A stretch of 64,000 nucleotides of DNA from Aquimarina sp040786285. GTDB taxonomy: Bacteria; Bacteroidota; Bacteroidia; Flavobacteriales; Flavobacteriaceae. The translations under genes were made by a program, and so were the position numbers. Each line of letters begins with the position of its first letter. Positions within the stretch are counted from its first letter, which is position 1. The notes under the pieces were generated by a model. That model made no database searches and was not told the origin of the DNA. It was given only the letters and a program-made list of their open reading frames with translations. The stretch lies in NCBI RefSeq assembly GCF_040786285.1, contig NZ_JBFMKQ010000001.1, forward strand, positions 744,001-808,000, written 5' to 3'. Below, in pieces: positions 17,373-26,114 of this stretch.

Positions 17373-18569
17373 CTACAATGATTCTAATACTCTTTTAGTT
17401 ATTTCTTTGCCTATATTAAGTGATGAAGTTGCAGCGGGTGAAGGTGCATTAACTACATGCACTCCATTTTTAGTAGGCTTAATTAAAAAATCATCCACCA
17501 AATTACCTTTTCCATCACATAATTGTGCTCTAACTCCAGCCTCACCAACAATCAAATCGTCTTCTTGTATATTGGGAATTAATTTTTGCAGGGATTTAAC
17601 AAAAGCTTTTTTCGAAAACGATCGATACATTTCATAGGCACCTACTTTCCAGTATTTTAATGCTACTTTAATGAAACCAAGGTAAGAAATACTCTCTAGA
17701 AACTCCATTAAATCGATATCAGATTTAGTATACCCTTCCCTTTTAAAAGCAAGCACTGCATTAGGTCCAGCGTCTACTTTTCCATTGATTCTTCTTGTGA
17801 AATGAACTCCCAAAAAAGGAAAATTAGGATCAGGAACGGGATAAATTAAATTGTTCACCAATTTAGCTTTTTCGTCTTTTAACAAATAATATTCTCCTCT
17901 AAAAGGAATGATTTTGGCATTTAAATCAACACCATCCATTTTTGCAATTTTGTCCGAATATAGCCCCGCACAATTCACCAAAAACTTTGTAGAAATAGTC
18001 TTATTCGTAGTCACCAGACTAGAACCGTTGTTTTCTTTTTTTATGGCCGTCACTTTTTTATTAAAAAAAAAGTCTACTCCATTTTCTTTACTTATTTCGA
18101 AAAGCCTTTTGGATACTTTTTTATAATCCACTATTCCCGCTTGAGGAACAAAAATACCTTTTGTTCCCTGCACATGGGGTTCTTTTTCTTTAAGTTCCTT
18201 TTCGTTTAAAATCTTTAAGCCTTTGAGGCCATTTTGGGTTCCTCTATCATAAATGTCTTGTAGTTTTTTTTCTTCATTGCTGTCTGTTGCAACAATAATT
18301 TTCCCACAAATTTCATGATAAATATCTTGTGCTTTACAAAACGCTAGAAGGAGATCATATCCTTTTTTACAGTTTATTGATTTTTCACTTCCCGGTTTAT
18401 AATAAATACCAGAATGAATTACACCACTATTATGTCCTGTTTGGTGTGATGCGATTGTGCCTTCTTTTTCTAAAACGGCTATTTTAAGTCCTGGTGACTC
18501 TTTGGACAAATTATAAGCTACTGAAAGCCCTACAATACCCGAACCAACAATGGTAACATCATATTTCAT
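17373..18569 (-). CDS. lhgO: L-2-hydroxyglutarate oxidase
   Basis: 398 residues of the DAO-fold FAD oxidoreductases. It has the dinucleotide motif VGSGIVGLSVAYNL at 7-20, then the LhgO-specific SHQTGHNSGVIHSGIYYKPGS near 41-61 and the C-terminal GEAGVRAQLCDGKGNLVDDF. LhgO oxidises L-2-hydroxyglutarate to 2-oxoglutarate and passes electrons to the respiratory chain. Its position is unusual: two bases after the WbpE-like aminotransferase and abutting a glycosyltransferase. WbpB-type dehydrogenases are reported to regenerate NAD by reducing 2-oxoglutarate to 2-hydroxyglutarate, so this enzyme may recycle that by-product. The family call is strong; the local role is inference. Confidence 0.88.
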   Translation of the reverse strand: MKYDVTIVGSGIVGLSVAYNLSKESPGLKIAVLEKEGTIASHQTGHNSGVIHSGIYYKPGSEKSINCKKGYDLLLAFCKAQDIYHEICGKIIVATDSNEEKKLQDIYDRGTQNGLKGLKILNEKELKEKEPHVQGTKGIFVPQAGIVDYKKVSKRLFEISKENGVDFFFNKKVTAIKKENNGSSLVTTNKTISTKFLVNCAGLYSDKIAKMDGVDLNAKIIPFRGEYYLLKDEKAKLVNNLIYPVPDPNFPFLGVHFTRRINGKVDAGPNAVLAFKREGYTKSDIDLMEFLESISYLGFIKVALKYWKVGAYEMYRSFSKKAFVKSLQKLIPNIQEDDLIVGEAGVRAQLCDGKGNLVDDFLIKPTKNGVHVVNAPSPAATSSLNIGKEITKRVLESL

Positions 18570-18571
18570 CT

Positions 18572-19669
18572 CTATGAAAAAAAGTTTTTGATAGCTTCAA
18601 CTACTTTTTTAGCATCCTCTATAGTAAGATGTTCGCCAATTGGCAAACTCAAAAGCAGATGGTCTGTATTATTGGCATTAAAGTCTGCTTGCGCTTTCCC
18701 TATATAATCATATGCTTTTAACTTTGGCAAAGCAATTGGGTAATGGATTCCGGTTTGGATATTTTGTTCTGATAAATATGATTTTAGTTCTTCTCTTCTA
18801 TCCGTCCTGATCACAAATAAATGATATACCTGTCTTGCCCATTCTGATCGTTTAGGGAGTATAATCTGCTTAACTTCTTTTAAGTTTTCGAGATAAAAAT
18901 CTGCTATTTTTATGCGTTGATTTGTCCACTCTTCTAAATGTTTCAGTTTTACATTTAATATGGCTGCCTGTAGATTGTCTAATCGACTATTTCTACCTTC
19001 AAAAATATGATTATACTTTTCTATTCTTCCATGATTAGCAATCATTTTACATTTGATTGCTAGTTCTTCATTATTCGTCACAATTGCACCCGCATCTCCG
19101 TAAGCACCAAGATTCTTTCCTGGATAAAAACTAAAGGTTCCGATATCTCCAATTGCACCTATTCTTTTTCCGTTGTATTCTGCTCCGTGGGCTTGTGCAC
19201 AATCTTCTAATATTTTTAGATCATGTTCTTTGGCAATTTCTATAAGCGCACCCATATCACATGGATGACCATACAGATGAACGGCAATAATTGCTTTTGT
19301 TTTTTCGGTAATTACTTCCTTCAAGCTTTGGATAGAAATGGTGTAGTTCTCAAGATTGCAATCACAGAAAACCACTTTATGCCCAGATCTTGTTACTGCT
19401 TCTGAACTCGCGATAAAACTATTAGCCGGAACAATAATTTCTGAATTAGGAGGAAGATCAAGTGCTTCGATCGCGATTTCTATTGCATCTGTTCCATTAG
19501 CGACTCCTATGCAGTATTTTGAATTTTGAAAAGAAGCAAAGTTTTTTTCAAGCTTTTTTATTTCTTCTCCACCAATAAAAGCAGAACTTGAAATGATATT
19601 TTGGATGGCAGCATCTATATCATTTTTTATGGTTTTATACTGATGTTGTAAATCAAGAAATTTTATCAT
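18572..19669 (-). CDS. wbpE: DegT/DnrJ/EryC1/StrS aminotransferase, WbpE-like
   Basis: A PLP-dependent sugar aminotransferase of about 365 residues. It has KYCIGVANGTDAIEIAIEAL (cofactor phosphate loop), ILEDCAQAHGAEYNGKRIG, and the PLP lysine in FSFYPGKNLGAYGDAGA. I place the start at 19669 (MIKFLDLQHQ), not the upstream ATG at 19711, because family members begin this way and it leaves a four-base gap after the acetyltransferase stop. In the WbpB-D-E pathway this enzyme aminates the 3-keto uronic acid nucleotide using L-glutamate and releases 2-oxoglutarate. The neighbours, not the sequence alone, fix this assignment. Confidence 0.82.
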   Translation of the reverse strand: MIKFLDLQHQYKTIKNDIDAAIQNIISSSAFIGGEEIKKLEKNFASFQNSKYCIGVANGTDAIEIAIEALDLPPNSEIIVPANSFIASSEAVTRSGHKVVFCDCNLENYTISIQSLKEVITEKTKAIIAVHLYGHPCDMGALIEIAKEHDLKILEDCAQAHGAEYNGKRIGAIGDIGTFSFYPGKNLGAYGDAGAIVTNNEELAIKCKMIANHGRIEKYNHIFEGRNSRLDNLQAAILNVKLKHLEEWTNQRIKIADFYLENLKEVKQIILPKRSEWARQVYHLFVIRTDRREELKSYLSEQNIQTGIHYPIALPKLKAYDYIGKAQADFNANNTDHLLLSLPIGEHLTIEDAKKVVEAIKNFFS

Positions 19670-19673
19670 GCTC

Positions 19674-20165
19674 TTATCTAATTTTTTTTGCTGGATTTCC
19701 GGCATAAACACCTGGCTCTTCTATATTTTTTGTAACTACTGATCCCGCTCCTATTACTACATTGTCACAAATTTTAATGGGCAGTATGGTGGCGTTTGAT
19801 CCTATAGAAACATTATTGCCGATTAGCGTTGATTTCCATTTGGATTGATCTCCTCCTGCCGGTCCTCCTTCGCTAAACAAGTCATTTATAAACATTACAC
19901 CATGACCTATAAAACAATTATCGCCAATATCAACGAGTTCACAAATGAAAGAATGTGACTGAACTTTGGTGTTTGATCCTATATTCACTTTTTTTTGTAT
20001 CTCTACAAAGGGTCCTATAAAGCAATTACTTCCTATTGTGCACCCGTACATATTTACGGGTTCAACTACTTTTACGTTTTCACCGAATTTGCAATCGACT
20101 ATTCCTATTTTAAGATGCTTATACACTTTTGTTTCGGTCTGTGATTTTTTGATATATTTTATCAA
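19674..20165 (-). CDS. wbpD: left-handed beta-helix N-acetyltransferase, WbpD-like
   Basis: 163 residues built of hexapeptide repeats ([LIV]Gxxxx: IGSNCFIGPFVEIQ, IGDNCFIGHGVMFI, IGNNVSIGSNATIL, IGAGSVVTKNI) and ending GVYAGNPAKKIR, the standard tail of sugar O/N-acetyltransferases. The central GHGVMFINDLFSEGGPAGGD insertion matches WbpD/WlbB. It would acetylate the 3-amino group to give a UDP-2,3-diacetamido uronic acid. The first codons overlap the WbpB-like gene by 47 bases; a GTG at 20126 is an alternative start nearer the normal overlap. Confidence 0.85.
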   Translation of the reverse strand: MIKYIKKSQTETKVYKHLKIGIVDCKFGENVKVVEPVNMYGCTIGSNCFIGPFVEIQKKVNIGSNTKVQSHSFICELVDIGDNCFIGHGVMFINDLFSEGGPAGGDQSKWKSTLIGNNVSIGSNATILPIKICDNVVIGAGSVVTKNIEEPGVYAGNPAKKIR

Positions 20166-21144
20166 TGATCTCCACAGTTTTTAACCCTTCGAAACCATTT
20201 GCAGAAATTACCCCATCGTTGGTTAATACTTCTACTACATTTTCATACACCTTGTCGTGGTTAGACATTGATCCTTGGTATTGTCCATAATTATTAGCCG
20301 TATTTCCTTCGGGTAAATTCTCTACCTTGTAGCCTTCGATATTTTGATATTCTAGCTCATTAAGATACTGCCCCCCTATCTTTACTGTTCCTTTTTCTCC
20401 AAAAATAGTTAGAGATCCTTCCATGTTTTTACCATGACTGTTTACAGTATAGTTTATAGTACCTATTGCACCATTATAGAATTCTAATGCAATGGCACCA
20501 TTATCATCAAATTCTGTTATCCCCTGGTGATGAAAATTTCCTCCAAAGGCTTCAACATTTTTTACATCTCCTACAATCCAATATAACAAATCTATAAAAT
20601 GACTAAATTGTGTATATAGTGTTCCTCCATCGAGGTCTAAAGTTCCTTTCCAGGAATTTTTATAATAATCTGGGTTTCTGTTCCAGAAACAATTTAATTG
20701 TGCCGAATATATTTTGCCCAGTTTACCTTCGTCAATTATTTTTTTAACAGCTTCGACCGGTGGATTAAATCGATTCTGTTTTACAATCATTAATCGTTTA
20801 TTGGCTCGTTCTGCAATTTTTATCATCTCTCCGCAGTCATACACGTTTATAGCCATAGGTTTTTCACAAAGGACATGAAAACCAGCTTTTAAAGATTGAA
20901 TTGAATGCTCTGCATGCAGGCCATTTGGAGTACAAATTGCCACTAAATCAATATCTTGTTCATTAGATAACATTTCTTCTACAGAAGCGTATGGTGTAGC
21001 ATCATATTCTTTTGCCAATATTTCTGCTTTATCAAACTCTATATCACAAACTGCTTTTAGCGTGCCATTATTGTTGATATGACCTGCATGTCTGTTACCT
21101 ATTCTACCACAACCTACGATGGCAAATTTTAATTCTTTCTTCAT
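20119..21144 (-). CDS. wbpB: Gfo/Idh/MocA dehydrogenase, WbpB-like
   Basis: 341 residues with the Rossmann start FAIVGCGRIGNRHAGHI, the conserved EKP motif in GFHVLCEKPMAINV near 92-105, and a C-terminal sheet domain with GGTLYTQFSHFIDLLYWIVGD carrying the substrate-site His. Together with the next two genes it forms the WbpB-D-E set: oxidation of UDP-GlcNAcA at C3, then amination and acetylation, giving UDP-GlcNAc(3NAc)A. WbpB-type enzymes hold NAD tightly and re-oxidise it with 2-oxoglutarate, which links it to wbpE and lhgO downstream. A UDP-GlcNAc dehydrogenase (WbpA) is not evident in the window. Confidence 0.85.
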   Translation of the reverse strand: MKKELKFAIVGCGRIGNRHAGHINNNGTLKAVCDIEFDKAEILAKEYDATPYASVEEMLSNEQDIDLVAICTPNGLHAEHSIQSLKAGFHVLCEKPMAINVYDCGEMIKIAERANKRLMIVKQNRFNPPVEAVKKIIDEGKLGKIYSAQLNCFWNRNPDYYKNSWKGTLDLDGGTLYTQFSHFIDLLYWIVGDVKNVEAFGGNFHHQGITEFDDNGAIALEFYNGAIGTINYTVNSHGKNMEGSLTIFGEKGTVKIGGQYLNELEYQNIEGYKVENLPEGNTANNYGQYQGSMSNHDKVYENVVEVLTNDGVISANGFEGLKTVEIIDKIYQKITDRNKSV

Positions 21145-21159
21145 ATGTAATTAAAAGTG

Positions 21160-21167
21160 CAAAGATA
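21160..21167 (-). promoter_or_regulatory. candidate -7 box (TATCTTTGCAC) for the wbpB-D-E-lhgO-GT operon
   Basis: The minus strand reads TATCTTTG followed by CAC, the classical flavobacterial form, 15 bases ahead of the wbpB start and inside the gap after the first FISUMP gene. It supports a five-gene transcript from 21144 to 16137. Confidence 0.5.
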
Positions 21168-21252
21168 CTTTTTATTTTGGGAAAGATATTATTGTTGATT
21201 TAAACTTTATATAGCGTGACTGCTTAATTACTCCTGTTTCTAGCCAAGATTA

Positions 21253-22578
21253 TTAATTAGTATTTTTTACGCATCGAATATAGTAAAGACCTTTTTGTCC
21301 CGATTCATCAATATATTGACTGCCAACAAAAGCGGATTCCGAATCATGATCAAATCTATAATAAACTCTTTCTTGGTCACGCCCCACGGTAACATTGGAT
21401 GTAGTCCAAAATGAAGTAGTATTGCCCGGACTAGTTCCCTCTCCAAAAGAACAAAATAAATACCACCTTTGACCACCTGGCTGGACAGAAAAATTGGCAA
21501 GATCTGTTCCTGGAGTATCAGAAGCTCCCCAACCATCCCTACTTTTCAAAATAGCTCCAGCAACTTGACCACCTCCTACATAATTTATCAACTCACTCCA
21601 TTCATCCATACTTGCAACGTGCCATCCTGGAGGAGCTACATTACGGAGGTCTGGTCTATATAAACAACCATATTTTATATAATTCTCATTACGAATAGCT
21701 GCTTCTTTATCAAAAATATTATTACAAGGATCGGTTGGATCTGGATCATCATAATCTATAATGGCCGCTGCACTTTCTAGATATCTTACATTTTCTGCCA
21801 TCCATGTTTGATTACCAATTTTTACCCATTTATACTGATTTCCGTCCCTGGAATCCGTAAAAGTCCCAGAATCGGAAACATAGGAATCTTTGGTAGTAAA
21901 ACTCATTTCTTCACCATAAAACACTTCCGTTGTCCAAGGAGAGGTAGTATAACTCCTAACAAAATATTTTGTTCCTAGTTTAAGACCCTTCATACTTGCA
22001 GAAAAATCATTAGTAATAGTAGTGGGAAATGAAGTAACTTTAAAAGATAAATGGGTCGCATTATCATTTATTGTAGGAGCTCCACTTTCATTCCAGCAAA
22101 TTCCATAGTACGTATTAAATTCAGGACGTAATTCGGGTGTTCCAAAGGACTCTACTACCCCCTCAACGCTAGCAAATGAAGTTCCAACAAGAGACATAGA
22201 CATTTTCACAGTAGGTGGGTCTACTTTGGTATTTATATCTATCACCTGAGCAGATGTTTGTCCGTTGTTATCTGCAGCAATAACTGTAATTTCAATAGTC
22301 CCTGCAAGAAACCTAGATGTATCAACGTTTATAGCATAAGGCTTCTTTATAAGTTCCTTTACCAATTGGTCATTAACATAAAATGAAACTTTTTCTATTG
22401 ATCCATCTAAATCATCTGCTTCAACTTCTATATCAACTAATTCTTTGACATTGAAAGTTTCTCCATTTTCAGGGGAGAGAATCTTAACTATAGGTTTTTG
22501 ATTTCCATCATCATCTGCACAATTAAACAAGGTTAGAATAATGGCAAAAAGGAATACATATTTTAATCTACTATTCAT
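21253..22578 (-). CDS. Ig-like/FISUMP-domain lipoprotein 1
   Basis: About 441 residues from the ATG at 22578 (MNSRLKYVFLFAIILTLFNC), which gives a compact lipoprotein signal with Cys20 as the lipid site; an upstream ATG at 22611 would only lengthen the N-region. After the acidic DDDGN linker come a bacterial Ig-like domain (SPENGETF to about residue 120), an FN3-like domain ending GEEMSFTT, and a C-terminal FISUMP domain (QYKWVKIGNQTWMAENVRYL, GWHVASMDEWSELINYVGG, CVKN). It is closely similar along its full length to the lipoprotein at 24462. FISUMP domains have no known activity. It has its own promoter-like box. An outer-membrane or surface role within the polysaccharide locus is inferred. 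Confidence 0.82.
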   Translation of the reverse strand: MNSRLKYVFLFAIILTLFNCADDDGNQKPIVKILSPENGETFNVKELVDIEVEADDLDGSIEKVSFYVNDQLVKELIKKPYAINVDTSRFLAGTIEITVIAADNNGQTSAQVIDINTKVDPPTVKMSMSLVGTSFASVEGVVESFGTPELRPEFNTYYGICWNESGAPTINDNATHLSFKVTSFPTTITNDFSASMKGLKLGTKYFVRSYTTSPWTTEVFYGEEMSFTTKDSYVSDSGTFTDSRDGNQYKWVKIGNQTWMAENVRYLESAAAIIDYDDPDPTDPCNNIFDKEAAIRNENYIKYGCLYRPDLRNVAPPGWHVASMDEWSELINYVGGGQVAGAILKSRDGWGASDTPGTDLANFSVQPGGQRWYLFCSFGEGTSPGNTTSFWTTSNVTVGRDQERVYYRFDHDSESAFVGSQYIDESGQKGLYYIRCVKNTN

Positions 22579-22624
22579 AAATAAAGAGTTTAATTTAATG
22601 GGTAGGATCAAACTTTGTATTGCA

Positions 22625-22632
22625 CAAATGTA
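22625..22632 (-). promoter_or_regulatory. candidate -7 box (TACATTTGTGC) for FISUMP lipoprotein 1
   Basis: The minus strand reads TACATTTG followed by TGCA, 46 bases ahead of the start at 22578, in the gap after the asparagine-synthetase-like gene. Confidence 0.4.
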
Positions 22633-22689
22633 CTAAAAATTAATTTGCGCTTATTGAGAAAAATGACCTGTAGCTAGTTATAAAAATTC

Positions 22690-24417
22690 TTACTTTTTAA
22701 TAGTTTTTGAAATCATATAACTATTATGCGTGTATTTAGCCAGTAGGCCTATTTGTGTAATTTCATCTAAATTGACCTGAGGAGTTTTTTCTTTTAAAAA
22801 ATTTCTTAGCGCTTCTCTGTTTTTAACCTCTTCAGATTCCTTGTTTTTACGCAGGGATCCGTATATTTTTTCAAGAAATGTGGTGTTAATATTCAATTTT
22901 CTAATGACCCCCACAATCTTATCCAGTTTTATTACATCTTTTCTTTTTAGTTCGAAATTTTCTCTTTTAAATATCCAGGATTTAGTGTGTGAGAAAAATT
23001 CTGTTTCTAAAATATCAGGGTGTAGTTTATCCAGAAGTCTTAGTATAAAACTGGCATTGTTCTTATAATTTTTGGGTAAAGATTCTGATATATTGGTAAA
23101 CCTTTTCTGTGATAAAACACTTGCAGAATAGCAAAAAAGGTTCGATAAGTTTAGCATAATCTTATCTGCATTCTTGCGATATTCATTATGTAAAACCTGA
23201 AAATTCTCTAAGGTTAATTTATTGTAATCCAGGTTATTTTGTTGGCAAACTTTGATAAAACTTTTTCGGATTCCATCTTTATACGCATCAAAATCATCGA
23301 CAAGGCATCTGGCTGATGTATTGATATAAAAATCATCTAAAAAATGGTCTAAACTAAAGCTACCTTTTTTCTTATTCTCTATCCAATCTACATTCCTAAA
23401 AGGTTCTCCGAAATATCCATATTCAATAAAATCTACATCGATATTCTCGAATTCAGAAAAAATATTAGCTCCAGCATATACTTCAGACAAAAACCCATAC
23501 TTTTTTAATAGTGCATTCCAATTAGCATCTATAGGATCTGGATGATCCCAATCCATTACTTTTAGAGTCAGGTCATATTTTTCTGAAAGCTTTTGATTAA
23601 CAACAAGGTCACCACTTTTGGTATTGGTTATAGAATTATTTCCTACGCCGTAATATAGTTTGGGGCTAATATTATGTTTTAAAAAGATAGATAATATAAT
23701 TCGGGAATCTAGCCCTCCGGTCATTGAAATACCAAATTTCCTGAAGTTTTTTGCAAGAGCCTTACCGCATATATCCATTTGATTCACCGTATAATCGAGA
23801 TATTCCTCAATAGTACTCAAATCAAGAGCTTCTACATGATTAGTTACCTCTTTTATTTCTACTACATTGGTTTGGCAATCAATAACCACTATTTGGTTAG
23901 CCTGCAACCTGTTAATCTCATTATAAAACGTTTCTTGGCCTATTATTGAATATTGAGCACAAAGTTCTGCTAGTTTATTTTTACTAACCGAAATCGTCTC
24001 TAATTCGGTTATAGCGACATCATATAAGGACGTACCAAGAGTGTATTTGGATTCATCAACTTTATAATAAAGATCATGTATTGAGTTTTCATCTACAAAT
24101 ACATGAATTTTGTTTTTCTTTTTTATTACAAGTGTATAGTTACCTATAATTTTTTTTCTTACGCTATCTGGTTTTCCATTATAGTCCTGATATATGTTTT
24201 CTAATGCTTTATTACCTATGACCTCATCATAGATCAATGTGCCTGCAGAAACAATAAAATCCCCATTAGCAAAAGCCGCAAAATTCTCGTTATCTACATT
24301 TAATTTTTTAAATGATAGTAACAAAAAATTATCCTCTATAATTTCATTGTATTTAAAAACATTGTTTTTAATTTCGTCACAAATGTCATTCTTAGTGGTC
24401 AATAGTATTTTTGCCAT
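22690..24417 (-). CDS. asparagine-synthetase-like amidotransferase without N-terminal Cys
   Basis: 575 residues. The C-terminal half is an asparagine-synthetase-type ATP-pyrophosphatase domain with the PP-loop SMTGGLDSRI near 229-238. The N-terminal about 180 residues look like a degenerate class II glutaminase fold (GTLIYDEVIGN, GNYTLVIKKKN, IHDLYYKVDES), but the protein starts MAKILLTTK and lacks the catalytic Cys2, so glutamine hydrolysis is not expected. Relatives in O-antigen loci (WbpS-type) amidate uronic-acid carboxyls. A uronamide on the diacetamido-uronic acid made nearby is a reasonable guess, with ammonia from elsewhere. It lies between two paralogous FISUMP lipoproteins. The exact reaction is unknown. 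Confidence 0.72.
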   Translation of the reverse strand: MAKILLTTKNDICDEIKNNVFKYNEIIEDNFLLLSFKKLNVDNENFAAFANGDFIVSAGTLIYDEVIGNKALENIYQDYNGKPDSVRKKIIGNYTLVIKKKNKIHVFVDENSIHDLYYKVDESKYTLGTSLYDVAITELETISVSKNKLAELCAQYSIIGQETFYNEINRLQANQIVVIDCQTNVVEIKEVTNHVEALDLSTIEEYLDYTVNQMDICGKALAKNFRKFGISMTGGLDSRIILSIFLKHNISPKLYYGVGNNSITNTKSGDLVVNQKLSEKYDLTLKVMDWDHPDPIDANWNALLKKYGFLSEVYAGANIFSEFENIDVDFIEYGYFGEPFRNVDWIENKKKGSFSLDHFLDDFYINTSARCLVDDFDAYKDGIRKSFIKVCQQNNLDYNKLTLENFQVLHNEYRKNADKIMLNLSNLFCYSASVLSQKRFTNISESLPKNYKNNASFILRLLDKLHPDILETEFFSHTKSWIFKRENFELKRKDVIKLDKIVGVIRKLNINTTFLEKIYGSLRKNKESEEVKNREALRNFLKEKTPQVNLDEITQIGLLAKYTHNSYMISKTIKK

Positions 24418-24461
24418 TCTTTTTCTTAAATATTAATCTTCATGAGGTTTTACAAAATATA

Positions 24462-26114
24462 TTAATTAGCATCTTTGACACATCTAATATAATATAGTTC
24501 TTTATGGACTAATTCGTCATATACATCCGAAGATCCTAAAACAACTGATTCAGAATCATGATTAAAAGTATAATATACTCTTTCGCTTTCCCGACCTACA
24601 AGTCTATTTGATGAAGTGTAAAACGAAGCTGTTTTTCCTAAACTGCCAGCATTATCGGTATAAGAACAATACAAAAAAGATCTGTATCCTCCTGGAAGAA
24701 CAGAAAAACCTGAAAGATTAGTGCTTGGTGAGCCAGGAGGGTCCCATCCGTCTTCACTCTTTAAAATAGTGCCTGCAATCTCAGCACCTCCTACATAATC
24801 TAATAAATCATTCCACTCACTACTGTTAGCCACGTGCCATCCCGAAGGAGGTAAATAATTACTAGTAGTAGTGCCGTTCCCTTTATACAAACACCCATAA
24901 TTTTGGTAATTTTCATTTTGTGCTGCCGCATTATGATCAAAAATGATATTACATGAATCCCCTGGATCTGGGTCATTATAATTTATAATTGCAGTAGCAG
25001 CTTCTAAATATTTCAGATTTTCTGCCATCCATATTTTATCACCAACTTTTATCCACTTATATATATTAGAGTCTCTACTATCTACGAAAGTCCCTGAATC
25101 AGAAACGTAAGAATTTGCAGTAGTAAAACTCATTTCTTCACCATAATATATTTCATTTGTGTATGGTGATTCGGCATAACATCTTACATAATATTTTGTT
25201 CCTAACTTAAGCCCTTTGATTTTTGAATGAAAAACATCTTCATTACCGCTATTATCAATAACATTATAAATTTCAAACCCTATCTCACCTAAATTGTCGT
25301 TAATTGTAGGGGATCCGGTTTCATTCCAACAAATTCCAAAATAGCGTTTTTCTAATTCAGGATTTCCGTAAGATTCTACTAAACCATCAATTCTAACAAG
25401 CGTTGTACCAATAAAAGAAACATTTGACATAAAAGAAGGTGGATCTGTTATGATCATAATATTTATAGATTCTGAATTACTCAACTCCTTATTGTCCGTT
25501 GCAATTACTTCAATTGTATGCACACCCTCAGACAAATCAGACGTATCGTATACAAATGTATAGGGGGCCGCGAATACCTCATCTACTAAATTACCATCAA
25601 CTTGTAACGAAACTTTTTCTATCGAACCGTCGGCGTCATTTGCTTCGGTTTTTATTTCAATCTTCTCTTTTCTATTTACAGTAAAGTTATTTTCTGGTGA
25701 AAGAATTTTAAGAGTTGGTTGTTGATTAGCTATAACTGTTATTAGTAAAGAGGCTACATTGGTTAAGTTATTATTATCTTGTACAATTGCAATAATTTCG
25801 TGTTCACCTGCAGTTAGCCCTGAAGTATCAAAGGTAAAATTATATGGAGGTACTAAAGCTTCGGAGATAGTCTCTCCATTATAACTTATCGAAACATTTT
25901 CTATTAAACCATCAGGGTCGTTTGCCTGTACTTGGATCTCTATAATATCACCTTCGATTACAGTAAGATTATTCTCCGGGCTAATAATATTAAGTAATGG
26001 TTTTTGGTTATCATCATCACTACTACAATTCCACACTAATAATGTAATAGTACTCAACAAAAGAACTTTAAATAAAAAATTTATCTTTCGATATGTATAT
26101 ATTCTAGTTTTCAT
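24462..26114 (-). CDS. Ig-like x2/FISUMP-domain lipoprotein 2
   Basis: 550 residues: a lipoprotein signal ending LLVWNC (Cys about 30), an SSDDDN linker, two Ig-like domains (each opening with a SPENN motif, near 45 and 140), an FN3-like domain ending GEEMSFTT, and a C-terminal FISUMP domain (YKWIKVGDKIWMAENLKYLE, GWHVANSSEWNDLLDYVGG, YYIRCVK). It is a paralogue of the lipoprotein at 21253 with one extra Ig domain. Its start overlaps the stop of the polymerase/ligase gene at 26104 by 11 bases, so the two are translationally coupled, which argues for a function tied to the polysaccharide. No enzyme activity is recognisable. Confidence 0.82.
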   Translation of the reverse strand: MKTRIYTYRKINFLFKVLLLSTITLLVWNCSSDDDNQKPLLNIISPENNLTVIEGDIIEIQVQANDPDGLIENVSISYNGETISEALVPPYNFTFDTSGLTAGEHEIIAIVQDNNNLTNVASLLITVIANQQPTLKILSPENNFTVNRKEKIEIKTEANDADGSIEKVSLQVDGNLVDEVFAAPYTFVYDTSDLSEGVHTIEVIATDNKELSNSESINIMIITDPPSFMSNVSFIGTTLVRIDGLVESYGNPELEKRYFGICWNETGSPTINDNLGEIGFEIYNVIDNSGNEDVFHSKIKGLKLGTKYYVRCYAESPYTNEIYYGEEMSFTTANSYVSDSGTFVDSRDSNIYKWIKVGDKIWMAENLKYLEAATAIINYNDPDPGDSCNIIFDHNAAAQNENYQNYGCLYKGNGTTTSNYLPPSGWHVANSSEWNDLLDYVGGAEIAGTILKSEDGWDPPGSPSTNLSGFSVLPGGYRSFLYCSYTDNAGSLGKTASFYTSSNRLVGRESERVYYTFNHDSESVVLGSSDVYDELVHKELYYIRCVKDAN

